Shown: positions 1-8,013 of the stretch, piece by piece
How the letters are laid out: the number at the start of each line of letters is the position of its first letter
Position numbering within the stretch: the first letter of the stretch is position 1
Assembly (NCBI RefSeq): GCF_002979975.1
Contig: NZ_PCQD01000019.1
Location: 1 to 41,460, forward strand
Length of the DNA: 41,460 bases
Direction: 5' to 3'
From: Pseudomonas sp. MYb185
GTDB lineage: Bacteria > Pseudomonadota > Gammaproteobacteria > Pseudomonadales > Pseudomonadaceae
Translations under genes and position numbers: made by a program
The notes under the pieces: model-generated
The model's database searches: none
What the model was told of the DNA's origin: nothing
What the model saw: the letters and a program-made list of their open reading frames with translations, nothing else

Positions 1-16
1 GAGAGGGGGAGCCCCT

Positions 17-1633
17 TCACTCCCCCAAAATCCGCCTCAACAACCCGGCCGTCGAAGAATCCGCCCCCTCCAACTCCTGCGTCTCCCCCCGAATCCTTGC
101 CAGCGTATCCACCGCCAACCGCTTGCCCATCTCAACCCCCCACTGATCGAACGGGTTGATACCCCAGATCACCGATTGCACGAACACCTTATGCTCATAC
201 ATCGCAATCAGCGCACCCAGGCTGTAGGGCGTCAGCTCGTCCAGCAGCAGTGTCGAACTCGGCTGGTTCCCCCGATAACGCTGATAGACCGGCATGCTCT
301 CCGGGTCCTTCAACGCAGCGTCCCCCAGCGCCAGCAACCGCGACTGCGCCAGGCAGTTGGCCAACGCCAGCTCATGCTGGGCCACCAGCTCTTCCATTAC
401 CTCGTCCCGGGTTTCGTGATAACGCCGCGCCGGCATGATGAAGTCACAGGTCACCGCCTCGGTGCCCTGGTGCAACAGTTGATAGAAGGCATGCTGGGCA
501 TTCGGCCCCACATCACCCCAGATGATCGGACAGGTATGGTGCTCCACCAGCTTCCCTTCACGGGTCACGCTCTTGCCGTTGGACTCCATCTCCAGCTGCT
601 CCAGATACAGCGGCAGATGCTTCAATCGCCCATCATAGGGCAGTATCGCCTGGGCGTTAATTCCCAAGATATTGGTATTCCATACGCCGATCATCGCCAT
701 CAGCACCGGCAGGTTGGATTCCCAGGGAGCCGACTTGAAATGCTCGTCCATCAAATGCGCCCCGGCCAGCAGGCGGCGAAAGCCGTCCATCCCCGCCGTC
801 AGCGCAATCGGCAAGCCAATCGCCGACCACAGGGAGTAGCGCCCCCCCACCCAGTCCCAGATCCGCAGTTGGTGCTCCTCACTGATCCCCCACTCGGTCA
901 TCTTCGCCGCAGCGGAAGACACCCCGAGGAAATGGCAATGCAGCACACCCGGCTTGCTGCCCAGCGTGTGCTGCAACCAATGCCGGGCGGTATCGGCATT
1001 GCTCAGGGTATCGATGGTGGTGAACGACTTGGAGGAGATGATGAACAGCGTCGAGTGCGGATTGAGCGTGCGCAGCAACTGCGACAGCTGACTACCATCC
1101 ATGGTCGAGGCAAAATGCATGTTCAGGCGTGATGAGGTGAGCATGACACTGTCACATAGCGCATCACTGATCATCAGCGGCCCCAGATCCGAGCCACCCA
1201 CCCCGATATTGACCACATCGGTCACCACCTCACCGGTCACACCGCGCCACTGACCAGAGTGAATCTTGTTGACGATGCGCTCCATCTGCCCCAACTGCTC
1301 ATGCACCTGGGCGGTGACGTCTTCGCCCCCAACCCGGCACTCGGCCTCCGCCGGCAGCCGCAGCGCCCAGTGCATGGCCGGCCGGCCCTCGGTACAGTTG
1401 ACCAACTCGCCATTGAACAGCTTGCCGATCCATTCCTGCAGCTTGCTCTGTTTGGCCAGCTGGAACAGATTGGCCAGCGTCTGCTCGGTCAACCGCTGCT
1501 TGGAATAATCGAACAGCAAAGGCCCGCATTCGCAATGCAACCGCTCGAAACGCTGCGGGTCCGTCGCGAACAGCTGGGCCAGATGCTGTTCCTTCATGCT
1601 ATCGGCGTGGTCCGCCAGAACGCGCCAGATCAT
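17..1633 (-). CDS. pgi: Glucose-6-phosphate isomerase
   Basis: Cytoplasmic enzyme interconverting glucose 6-phosphate and fructose 6-phosphate; it links central metabolism to the UDP-glucose genes upstream and to GlmS (fructose 6-phosphate user). The 538-residue product shows the SIS-type phosphosugar motif GVGGSDLGP (about residue 145), the SSKSFTT loop (about 200), PGI signature 1 as [14 protein letters not shown] (about 262), the ESNGKS region with the catalytic Glu (about 350) and signature 2 [10 protein letters not shown] with the catalytic Lys (about 500). It is a little shorter at the N-terminus than the usual roughly 550 residues, beginning directly at MIWRVLADH. It is the last gene of the minus-strand block galU-ugd-pgi; a REP-like hairpin lies between it and ugd. 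Family assignment is secure. Confidence 0.97.
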   Translation of the reverse strand: MIWRVLADHADSMKEQHLAQLFATDPQRFERLHCECGPLLFDYSKQRLTEQTLANLFQLAKQSKLQEWIGKLFNGELVNCTEGRPAMHWALRLPAEAECRVGGEDVTAQVHEQLGQMERIVNKIHSGQWRGVTGEVVTDVVNIGVGGSDLGPLMISDALCDSVMLTSSRLNMHFASTMDGSQLSQLLRTLNPHSTLFIISSKSFTTIDTLSNADTARHWLQHTLGSKPGVLHCHFLGVSSAAAKMTEWGISEEHQLRIWDWVGGRYSLWSAIGLPIALTAGMDGFRRLLAGAHLMDEHFKSAPWESNLPVLMAMIGVWNTNILGINAQAILPYDGRLKHLPLYLEQLEMESNGKSVTREGKLVEHHTCPIIWGDVGPNAQHAFYQLLHQGTEAVTCDFIMPARRYHETRDEVMEELVAQHELALANCLAQSRLLALGDAALKDPESMPVYQRYRGNQPSSTLLLDELTPYSLGALIAMYEHKVFVQSVIWGINPFDQWGVEMGKRLAVDTLARIRGETQELEGADSSTAGLLRRILGE

Positions 1634-1668
1634 AATTCTGCCTTTAGTAAAAGTTCTAACAACCCCAC

Positions 1669-1706
1669 GGGGTGTAGCGCCCCGCTCCGCGTTCGAGCGC
1701 TACGCC
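1669..1706. repeat. REP-like palindrome, copy R1
   Basis: GGGGTGTAGCGCCCC...GAGCGCTACGCC: arms GTAGCGC and GCGCTAC flank a GC-rich loop. It is the same element as at 4114-4150 and 4996-5033, with shorter relatives at 6402-6427 and 22272-22297. The GTAG head and intergenic placement fit the REP class mobilised by RAYT transposases (known family; no RAYT gene is seen here). Confidence 0.8.
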
Positions 1707-1723
1707 TGAGGCGTCCCTTGTCG

Positions 1724-1739
1724 TCGCGCAGGTGCGCGA
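1724..1739. terminator. Hairpin after the ugd-like gene
   Basis: Perfect 7-bp arms TCGCGCA / TGCGCGA around GG, just beyond the minus-strand stop at 1749. There is no U-tract, so this may be an RNA-stabilising hairpin or a weak terminator rather than a classical intrinsic terminator. Confidence 0.4.
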
Positions 1740-1748
1740 CAACCCAAC

Positions 1749-3044
1749 TTAGCGCCTACCTATGCCGTAATAAGTGAACCCACTACGCTTCATATACGCC
1801 GGGTCCCACACGTTGCGTCCATCCAGCACCAGCGGGTGGCGCATCTCGGCCTTCATCCGCGCAAAATCCGGGCTCCAGAACGACTTCCACTCGGTCACCA
1901 GCATCAAGGCATCCGCCCCGGCAACCGCCGCATAGGGATCGTCATGCAGTACCAGGTCATCCCGCTGGCCAGCCCACTCCGCCAGCGCCGGCAGTGCCCG
2001 CGGATCATGCACATGCACCTGCACACCCTGGGCCCACAGCGCCTCGATCAGCTTCAGCGCCGGCGCGTTGTCGATGCGCGAGGACTCGGGCTTGAATGCC
2101 ACGCCCCAGATCGCCACCTTGCGGCCATCCAGGTGATTGTCATAGTGCCGCCACAACTTGCGGAACAACGCCTCCTTCTGGCGCTCGTTGATCTGCAACA
2201 CTTCTTCCAGCAACTGCGCCTGCAGACCGCTGTGCTGCAGCGTACTGGCCAGACTCATCACATCACGGGAGAAGCTCAGGCCACCAAAGCCACAACCGGG
2301 ATACAGATAAGCCTCACCAATCCGCTTGTCCGCCCCCATCCCCTGGCGTACCCGCTCGATATCCACATCCAGGTTGTCCGCCAGATTGGCCATATCGTTC
2401 ATATAGCTCAGGCGCGTAGCCAGCATGCCGTTGATCGCCAGCTTGGTGAATTCCGCCTCCCGCGGGCGCATCTGCATGATCGCATCGCGGCGGCGGTTGA
2501 ACGGGCGCAGGATCTCCGCTACCAGGCGTATGGCCCAGGGCAGGTCCGCACCCACCATCCAATGCTCGGCACGGGTAAAGCCATTCAAGGCCGCACCCTC
2601 GGTCAGCAGGTCAGGAATACTCACCACTGCCCCATGACGGGAATCCGCCCCCGGTCGCTTCAACAGCGAGGCCTGCAACGCCTCAGTGCTGCCAACCGGA
2701 AAGGTCGACTGATTGACCACCAGAAATTCCGGGTCGATATCCGCCCGCAAGGAGTTCACCAACCGGTGCGCCAACTCCAGGGCATCGGGCGACAAGGCCA
2801 GCCACAGCACCGTACAGCGCTCATCCGGCAAGGCATCGAGTCCCGCCACAATCAACCGACCCGAGCGCTTCTGCTCGGCCATCAGACTGGCAAGACCCGG
2901 CTCACGAAAGGGAAATTCCTCACCGTCCAGCGCATCGGCTATCGGGCCGGCAGGCACATGCAAGGTAACTTGATGCCCAGTGGATGCCAGCGCCGCAGAG
3001 CTGACCAGTGCGCACAGCGTATCGCCATACACCTCAATGTACAT
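1749..3044 (-). CDS. Divergent UDP-glucose/nucleotide-sugar dehydrogenase homologue
   Basis: A 431-residue protein that follows the whole UDP-glucose 6-dehydrogenase plan: NQSTFPVGST (about 115), an EGAALNGF substrate loop (about 155), EFTKLAINGMLATRLSYMND (about 200), DKRIGEAYLYPGCGFGG (about 240), VAIWGVAFKPES in the C-terminal Rossmann domain (about 310) and DGRNVWDP near the end. Two key features are missing. The N-terminal GxGxxG NAD loop reads GDTLCAL, and the catalytic motif GGSCFPKD reads GGLSFSRD, so the active-site Cys is Ser. The family is clear, but classical four-electron oxidation of UDP-glucose is doubtful. It starts 10 nt after galU with an AGGA ribosome site 7 nt before ATG, so the two are co-transcribed. 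It may be a regulatory or altered-chemistry paralogue. Confidence 0.85.
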   Translation of the reverse strand: MYIEVYGDTLCALVSSAALASTGHQVTLHVPAGPIADALDGEEFPFREPGLASLMAEQKRSGRLIVAGLDALPDERCTVLWLALSPDALELAHRLVNSLRADIDPEFLVVNQSTFPVGSTEALQASLLKRPGADSRHGAVVSIPDLLTEGAALNGFTRAEHWMVGADLPWAIRLVAEILRPFNRRRDAIMQMRPREAEFTKLAINGMLATRLSYMNDMANLADNLDVDIERVRQGMGADKRIGEAYLYPGCGFGGLSFSRDVMSLASTLQHSGLQAQLLEEVLQINERQKEALFRKLWRHYDNHLDGRKVAIWGVAFKPESSRIDNAPALKLIEALWAQGVQVHVHDPRALPALAEWAGQRDDLVLHDDPYAAVAGADALMLVTEWKSFWSPDFARMKAEMRHPLVLDGRNVWDPAYMKRSGFTYYGIGRR

Positions 3045-3054
3045 GGATCAATCC

Positions 3055-3942
3055 TCAGCCTTGGTAACGCGCCAGCATCGCCCGGAAATCAGCGCCCAAC
3101 TGCGGATGTTGCAAACCATAGGCGACGGTCGCCTCCAGATAACCCAGCTTGCTGCCGCAATCATAGGAACGGCCGGAAATATGCCAAGCCTCGACACCTT
3201 CCCCTTTCATCAGCTCGGCAATCGCATCGGTCAACTGAATCTCGCCACCGGCGCCCGGCTGGGTATTGGCCAACAGCTCGAAGATACGCGCCGGCAATAC
3301 ATAGCGGCCGACAACCGCCAGGTTGGAAGGCGCCTCTTCACGCGGCGGCTTCTCCACCACCCGGGTCATCAGCGCATGATTACCGGCCTGCAGCTCAATG
3401 CCACTGATATCCACCACCCCATACTGGCTGACCAGCTCCTCCGGTACCGGCTCAACCATGATCTGGGCATGGCCGCCGGTCTCGATAAAGCGTTGCGTCA
3501 TCAAACCCAGATCGTTGGTGGCACCCGTACCCTGCTCCACCAGCACATCCGGCAGCAGTACCGCAAAGGGTGCGTCACCCACCACCGGGCGGGCACAATA
3601 CACCGCATGGCCCAGGCCCAGTGCACGGCCCTGACGCACCGCTGTCACTTTCAGCTCCGGCGGCGCGATGTCGCGCAGCACCTGCAACAGTTCCTTCTTG
3701 CCCCGGCGCTCCAGCTCTGCCTCCAGCTCGTAGTTCACATCGAAGTGATCCTCGATGGCCTTCTTGCTGGAATGCGTCACCAAAACGATCTCATTGATCC
3801 CAGCCGCCAATGCCTCCTCGACCACATACTGGATCACCGGCTTGTCCACCACCGTGACCATCTCCTTGGGGATCGCCTTACTGGCCGGAAGAAAGCGCGT
3901 ACCCAACCCAGCAACCGGCAAAACAGCTTTAGTGACCTTCAC
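3055..3942 (-). CDS. galU: UTP-glucose-1-phosphate uridylyltransferase
   Basis: Makes UDP-glucose from UTP and glucose 1-phosphate in the cytoplasm; donor for LPS and capsule sugars and substrate of UDP-glucose dehydrogenases. The N-terminus carries the nucleotidyltransferase signature AVLPVAGLGTRFLPASKAIP with the catalytic KEMVTVVDKP downstream, and the body matches GalU throughout (VVEKPPREEAPSNLAVVGRY, about 200). The length of 295 residues is slightly above the family norm. The start is GTG at 3942, supported by AGGAG 6 nt upstream (CAGGAGTTACC then GTG). First gene of a galU-ugd-pgi unit. Confidence 0.96.
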   Translation of the reverse strand: MKVTKAVLPVAGLGTRFLPASKAIPKEMVTVVDKPVIQYVVEEALAAGINEIVLVTHSSKKAIEDHFDVNYELEAELERRGKKELLQVLRDIAPPELKVTAVRQGRALGLGHAVYCARPVVGDAPFAVLLPDVLVEQGTGATNDLGLMTQRFIETGGHAQIMVEPVPEELVSQYGVVDISGIELQAGNHALMTRVVEKPPREEAPSNLAVVGRYVLPARIFELLANTQPGAGGEIQLTDAIAELMKGEGVEAWHISGRSYDCGSKLGYLEATVAYGLQHPQLGADFRAMLARYQG

Positions 3943-4113
3943 GGTAACTCCTGATTCTCAATAAGTTTTTTCAGAAAATAAGAAAGCGTAGCGCAGAAAG
4001 AGTTCAGACTGAATCTGTACCCAAACCCAGCTTCGCAGAAACGATATGACGCGACTGGCAACGGGAGGGAATCGTTAGCCAAACAAGATGCGTACAACCA
4101 TCACAACAGTCAT

Positions 4114-4150
4114 GGGGTATAGCGCCCGGTTCGCGTTCGAGCGCTACGCC
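4114..4150. repeat. REP-like palindrome, copy R2
   Basis: GGGGTATAGCGCCC...GAGCGCTACGCC. It overlaps the end of the mntA-like gene: the minus-strand GCGTAG inside the element gives that gene its last Ala codon and its TAG stop. One arm is slightly degraded (TATAGCGC instead of TGTAGCGC). Confidence 0.75.
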
Positions 4151-4479
4151 TGTGTCAAGGCCGCATCATGCTTGACATAAAAGGGAACCCCAACACGCTC
4201 GATATGTTCAACAAGCGACGCATTGTCAATCCGGTGCAGCAGTGACAGATCCACCGTCCAGGGCAGCAACAAATCATCGATCTGGTTTTCTATCGTCAAC
4301 AGCATCGACAGATCCAGCATCTCTCCCTTGATCGTCAGATCGATATCCGATCCAGGTCGATAGTTTCCCTTGGCACGCGAGCCATACAGCAGAACCTCAT
4401 CAATCTGCGGCCACTGGTTGAATACCTGCGTCAACTGCTCAATCGCCTCGTCAGGCAGACCGTATAGCAAGGTTGTCAT
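4144..4479 (-). CDS. mntA: MNT-domain nucleotidyltransferase, antitoxin of a HEPN-MNT pair
   Basis: A 111-residue minimal nucleotidyltransferase with the hallmark [16 protein letters not shown] (about residues 32-48): the GS loop plus the DxD metal-binding pair. In characterised MntA/HepT systems this protein neutralises the HEPN RNase by adding AMP to a tyrosine beside its active site. It overlaps the upstream HEPN gene by 4 nt (ATGA), the typical order and spacing of the pair. The last codon and stop come from a REP-like element, so the natural C-terminus may have been cut or changed. Could instead be HI0073-type with an unproven role. Confidence 0.88.
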   Translation of the reverse strand: MTTLLYGLPDEAIEQLTQVFNQWPQIDEVLLYGSRAKGNYRPGSDIDLTIKGEMLDLSMLLTIENQIDDLLLPWTVDLSLLHRIDNASLVEHIERVGVPFYVKHDAALTQA

Positions 4480-4895
4480 ATTGCCTCGGCCCTACTCTGC
4501 ATATCCGTCTCGAACCGAGCGAACAAATCATGATAGCTATTCAGGATCTTATCGGTGATCTCGTTGGCAACAGACTCGTTGTAAGTATGGGCAGACTGAT
4601 TACGACTCTTGATCATCTCCATCCAGCCTTCCCCATCAGCAATCAGCCCATGTTTGAAGGCATTACGGATAGCGTCCCTGGACCCTGTTATGCCTGGGTT
4701 GCCCTGATAGAGAAAGTAGTCCTTCATCACATTCCAGGCCAGTTCAAAGACGAATTCGAACGCCTGAATCACTCCTTGCTTCTCCAAGTCACTCAGGTCC
4801 CGGGAATGCGCCAACTCCACCGCGCTAACCAGCCGAGCTCGCGCCCGCTTGAAGTTTGCCAAACGCTGCACCCAGCGAATGTCTTGACCATCCAT
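4476..4895 (-). CDS. hepT: HEPN-domain protein (HepT / HI0074 family), probable RNase toxin
   Basis: A 139-residue, mostly alpha-helical protein of the HI0074 'nucleotidyltransferase substrate-binding' family. It holds RNQSAHTY near residue 110, a full RX4HXY motif: Arg and His form the HEPN RNase site and Tyr is the AMP acceptor in studied systems. The open frame runs much further upstream, but ATG at 4895 is the best start: GGGAG lies just before it, similarity begins there, and the extra upstream residues are low-similarity and cross a REP element. It forms a two-gene unit with mntA (4-nt overlap). Toxin function is inferred from family, not shown. Confidence 0.85.
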   Translation of the reverse strand: MDGQDIRWVQRLANFKRARARLVSAVELAHSRDLSDLEKQGVIQAFEFVFELAWNVMKDYFLYQGNPGITGSRDAIRNAFKHGLIADGEGWMEMIKSRNQSAHTYNESVANEITDKILNSYHDLFARFETDMQSRAEAI

Positions 4896-4995
4896 CACTC
4901 TTCTCCCAAAAATTGTCGAGGCAAGCATGAGGCGCACACTACCCCACCTCCACACAAAGTTACACTTAGTGTGACTTAACGTAGAGATAATGCCA

Positions 4996-5033
4996 GGGGT
5001 GTAGCGCCCCGGTCCGCGTTCGGGCGCTACGCC
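4996..5033. repeat. REP-like palindrome, copy R3
   Basis: GGGGTGTAGCGCCCCGG...CGGGCGCTACGCC, the most symmetrical copy of the family, between the HEPN gene and the DUF2235 gene and ending about 65 nt before the DUF2235 start. Confidence 0.8.
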
Positions 5034-5097
5034 TCCCCCAAAAAACACCAAATGAGCTATACAGAATAATTCCCCCCTCAATGACAAGGAGAAAGTC

Positions 5098-6369
5098 ATG
5101 CCCAAAAGAAGACTGGTCTTGTGCCTGGACGGCACCTGGAATTCCAACGACAAAAGCGACAAGGTAACCAACATCGTCAAGCTCCTGCGCTCGGTCCCGG
5201 CAGTCGCAGACGATGGCACCAGCCAGGTTCTCTATTACGGACGCGGCGTTGGGACAGCGAAGGGAGAAAAAGTGCGGGGCGGCTTCAGCGGCGCCGGGCT
5301 GGATAACAATGTTATCGACGCCTACCGCTTCCTCGGCAACAACTACCAGCCAAGTGATGAGATCTACCTCTTCGGCTTCTCCAGGGGAGCCTACACTGCC
5401 CGCAGCCTCGCGGGACTGCTCAACCTGGCGGGCATATTCCACCCATCCTGCCTCGGCGGTCCTCTGGAACAGCTGCTGGACATTCGCCGCTCGGATAAAT
5501 ACGACAACAACGAAGCAAGAAAGACCGCCATAGCCGCGATCGACAACCTCAAGCGCCACGAAAACATCCGGATCAAATGCGTCGGCGTATGGGACACCGT
5601 CGGCTCACTGGGCATACCAGGTGACTGGGCCAAGAACCTGTCCTTCGCCTCACGCTGGTACTTCCATGACGTACGCCTGGGGCCGCACGTCGATATAGCA
5701 CTGCACGCCCTGGCCATCGATGAAAAGCGCGCCGCCTTCCCACCCACCCTGTGGGAAAAACCCATCAATCAGGCACTGCCACCCGGTCAGATAGTCGAAC
5801 AGGTCTGGTTTCCCGGCGTCCACTCCAACATAGGCGGCTCCTACCCCGACAGCGACCTCTCGGACATCACCCTCGACTGGATGATCAAGCGCCTGCGCAC
5901 CCACACCGGCCTCGCCATCGAACCCCACGACACCACGCTGGATCTGCAACAACCCATAGAATCACGCATAAACGGCAAAGGCATCGAAAGCCGAACGCTG
6001 CTGTACCGCGCCATGCTCAGCCATACCTACCCTTACCTGCGCACAATCTGCGACGTGATCACACCAGCAACCGGCAAGCTCGATGGCCTGATCCGCAACA
6101 ACGTCAGCCTCACCAACAGCCGCCGCAATTCACCCAACCCAGAAGAAGAAACCGTCAATGAACGCCTGCACATCTCCGCCCTGCAGCGCTGGCAACTGGA
6201 GCATGTCCAGCACGACGCGCCAGTGGACAAAGACATTGCCCCGGCACCCTATCGGCCACCGAACCTGACTGCAGTGATCAAGCAGGCACCAGGAAAAACC
6301 ATTCCGGTAGTCGGCTGGGACGGTGAGCTGATACCACCAGAGCAAGTGCCCTGGCCCACCAACAACTGA
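5098..6369 (+). CDS. DUF2235 alpha/beta-hydrolase (Tle1-like lipase fold)
   Basis: A 423-residue protein opening with LVLCLDGTWN, typical of DUF2235. It has the nucleophile elbow GFSRGAYTARS (GxSxG, about residue 97) and later WFPGVHSNIGGSYPD (about 240) with the likely catalytic His and a partner Asp. The family includes the Tle1 phospholipase effectors of type VI secretion, but no VgrG, PAAR, adaptor or immunity gene is beside it and no signal peptide is seen, so an intracellular esterase/phospholipase or stand-alone role is equally possible. The start is supported by AAGGAGAAAGTC before ATG. It is the only plus-strand gene between galU and rfaH and is bracketed by REP-like repeats at 4996-5033 and 6402-6427. 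Confidence 0.88.
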   Translation: MPKRRLVLCLDGTWNSNDKSDKVTNIVKLLRSVPAVADDGTSQVLYYGRGVGTAKGEKVRGGFSGAGLDNNVIDAYRFLGNNYQPSDEIYLFGFSRGAYTARSLAGLLNLAGIFHPSCLGGPLEQLLDIRRSDKYDNNEARKTAIAAIDNLKRHENIRIKCVGVWDTVGSLGIPGDWAKNLSFASRWYFHDVRLGPHVDIALHALAIDEKRAAFPPTLWEKPINQALPPGQIVEQVWFPGVHSNIGGSYPDSDLSDITLDWMIKRLRTHTGLAIEPHDTTLDLQQPIESRINGKGIESRTLLYRAMLSHTYPYLRTICDVITPATGKLDGLIRNNVSLTNSRRNSPNPEEETVNERLHISALQRWQLEHVQHDAPVDKDIAPAPYRPPNLTAVIKQAPGKTIPVVGWDGELIPPEQVPWPTNN

Positions 6370-6401
6370 ATCAGAGCACAGAAAATACCAGCGGCCTCAA
6401 T

Positions 6402-6427
6402 GGGGTGTAGCGCGCCTGCGCTACGCC
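6402..6427. repeat. REP-like palindrome, copy R4 (short form)
   Basis: GGGGTGTAGCGCGCCTGCGC followed by TACGCC: same ends as R1-R3 but with a much shorter loop. On the minus strand its GCGTAG supplies the last codon and stop of the NeuD-like gene. It lies between two convergent genes and may act as an mRNA end or stabiliser. Confidence 0.75.
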
Positions 6428-6993
6428 AACACCGTCCCTGGCCCCAGCTTCACCCCCGCTTCCACCACCACGTGATATCCGCAACTACTACCCGCCTGCA
6501 ACCAAGCCCGCGCCCCAACCCGCACACCGCCAGCCAGTTGCACGCCCACACCTATATGGGACAGTTCTTCCATCACCACATCATGGTCCACCGTGGCATT
6601 GGCATTGATGATCGCCCCCTTGCCCACCTTCGACACGGTGCCGACCACCGCACCGGCCATCACGGCAGTGCCAGCACCAACCATTGCGCTGGGGCTAACC
6701 CACGCTTTGGGATGCACGACGGAAACCAGTTCAATTCCCGCTTGCTCAATCAGACCAATCCAATGTTCACGTACTGAATTATTACCCACCGCAGCTATGG
6801 CACCCTCGCAACAACTTGCAAACTGCGCAATATCTGCAACCTTGCCCCGGACCTCGCAACCCAATGCCTCGGTCACATCCGGCCAGGCGTCATCAAGAAA
6901 GAGCACAGCATTCCATTGCCCACCCAACAAAGCCGCCTCGGCCACGGATTTACCATGACCACCTGCACCCAATACAAGCAGAGTACGAGCCAT
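6421..6993 (-). CDS. NeuD/PglD-family sugar acyltransferase
   Basis: A 190-residue protein with an N-terminal nucleotide-sugar-binding Rossmann-like domain (LLVLGAGGHGKSVAEAA) and a C-terminal left-handed beta-helix of hexapeptide repeats (residues about 95-190). It includes NATVDHD, with the likely catalytic His, and VQLAGGVRVGARA. Relatives N- or O-acetylate amino or deoxy sugars. The frame extends upstream, but ATG 6993 overlaps the wbpL-like stop as TGATG and begins at the conserved MARTLLVLG, so it is chosen. The C-terminus stops at GPGTVLA, short of the usual tail, and its TAG belongs to a REP-like element. No PglE-type aminotransferase is nearby, so O-acetylation of the repeat unit is the better guess. 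Confidence 0.85.
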   Translation of the reverse strand: MARTLLVLGAGGHGKSVAEAALLGGQWNAVLFLDDAWPDVTEALGCEVRGKVADIAQFASCCEGAIAAVGNNSVREHWIGLIEQAGIELVSVVHPKAWVSPSAMVGAGTAVMAGAVVGTVSKVGKGAIINANATVDHDVVMEELSHIGVGVQLAGGVRVGARAWLQAGSSCGYHVVVEAGVKLGPGTVLA

Positions 6994-8009
6994 CACGCTT
7001 TCTCCAATTGGCCAGCATTGAATTTTACTGCCAGCACAGCCAATGGCAGATAGGCAATCAACAAGCCCAACAACCCATCGATATAACCAAGCGCCACTAC
7101 ACAGGCCCAGGGCAGCAGCCAAAGTACATTGATTGCCAGCACCGCCAGCGTAACCGGTAGATGGGCACCGTATTCACGCGACGCATATTGATAGGCATGA
7201 CTGCGGTGAGCCTCATACACCTTGTCCCCACGCATCAGCCGGCGCAGCAGGGTAAAGGTGGCATCCAGCACAAATACGCCCAACAGAATCAACCAGGCCC
7301 AAAGCAACTGCGGAGCCACCCACGCAGCCTGCAAGGCCAGCCCGCCGAGCATCACCCCCAGAAAACCACTGCCCGCGTCCCCCATGAAGATACGCGCAGG
7401 CGGAAAGTTCCAGACCAGAAACCCTACTACAGCAGCACCCAGTAGCAAGGGTGCGGTGGCCAACATCGGTATTCCTACCAGTGCATACAGCAGCCCGCCC
7501 CCCACACAAACGGTAATCGCCTCCACACTGGCGATACCATCAATACCATCCATGAAGTTGTACAGATTCAGCAGCCACACCAACATCACCGCTGCCAGCA
7601 CATAACCGATCAATCCAAGATCAAAGCTCGTACCCAGCAACGCCAATCGTGGCAGCTCCGGCAGCCAGGCCAACAACCAGGCTGCCGCCATGAAGTGAGA
7701 CAACAGCCGCCAGCGCGCCGCAATATGGCCGTGGTCATCCAAAAAACCGATCACTGCTACCAAAGCGCCCGTTCCCATCAGCCCAATGACCAACGGCCAA
7801 CTCAACCAACCTTGATGACCTATCAGCGGCAGCACAGCCAGATAGGCCAGGACAATAGCTACACCACCGCCCCGAGGCGTAGGAATTGAATGCGAACTAC
7901 GCGCATTGGGTATATCCATCAGGCTGCGAGACAAGGCATAACGGCGCAGCATCCAGGTCAATAGCAAAGCAACACTAAAAACACCTGGCAACAAAATCCA
8001 TAAAGACAT
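6993..8009 (-). CDS. wbpL: WecA/WbpL-type undecaprenyl-phosphate glycosyl-1-phosphate transferase
   Basis: Integral membrane enzyme of the MraY/WecA family (338 residues, about 10-11 hydrophobic segments) that starts the lipid-linked repeat unit by moving a HexNAc 1-phosphate onto undecaprenyl phosphate. Motifs are in order: PTPRGGG (about 45), FLDDHG with the metal-binding Asp pair (about 89), NLYNFMDGIDGIA (about 147), FMGDAGSGFLG (about 208) and HRSHAYQ (about 268). Closest by motif and context to Pseudomonas WbpL, which uses QuiNAc or FucNAc donors and sits beside WbpV, as here. Specificity is inferred. Confidence 0.9.
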   Translation of the reverse strand: MSLWILLPGVFSVALLLTWMLRRYALSRSLMDIPNARSSHSIPTPRGGGVAIVLAYLAVLPLIGHQGWLSWPLVIGLMGTGALVAVIGFLDDHGHIAARWRLLSHFMAAAWLLAWLPELPRLALLGTSFDLGLIGYVLAAVMLVWLLNLYNFMDGIDGIASVEAITVCVGGGLLYALVGIPMLATAPLLLGAAVVGFLVWNFPPARIFMGDAGSGFLGVMLGGLALQAAWVAPQLLWAWLILLGVFVLDATFTLLRRLMRGDKVYEAHRSHAYQYASREYGAHLPVTLAVLAINVLWLLPWACVVALGYIDGLLGLLIAYLPLAVLAVKFNAGQLEKA

Positions 8010-8013
8010 GCGA

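Noticed and set aside
1836..3407. Long plus-strand open frame opposite the ugd-like gene and galU
   Set aside because: Shadow frame over two well-identified genes; composition is Arg/His/Gln-rich as expected for antisense of GC-rich DNA, with no domain or ribosome site.
4896..5219. N-terminal extension of the HEPN gene
   Set aside because: Crosses a REP element, lacks similarity, and a ribosome site supports ATG 4895.
5098..6369. DUF2235 gene as a type VI secretion effector
   Set aside because: No VgrG, PAAR, adaptor or immunity gene is adjacent, so only the hydrolase family is claimed.
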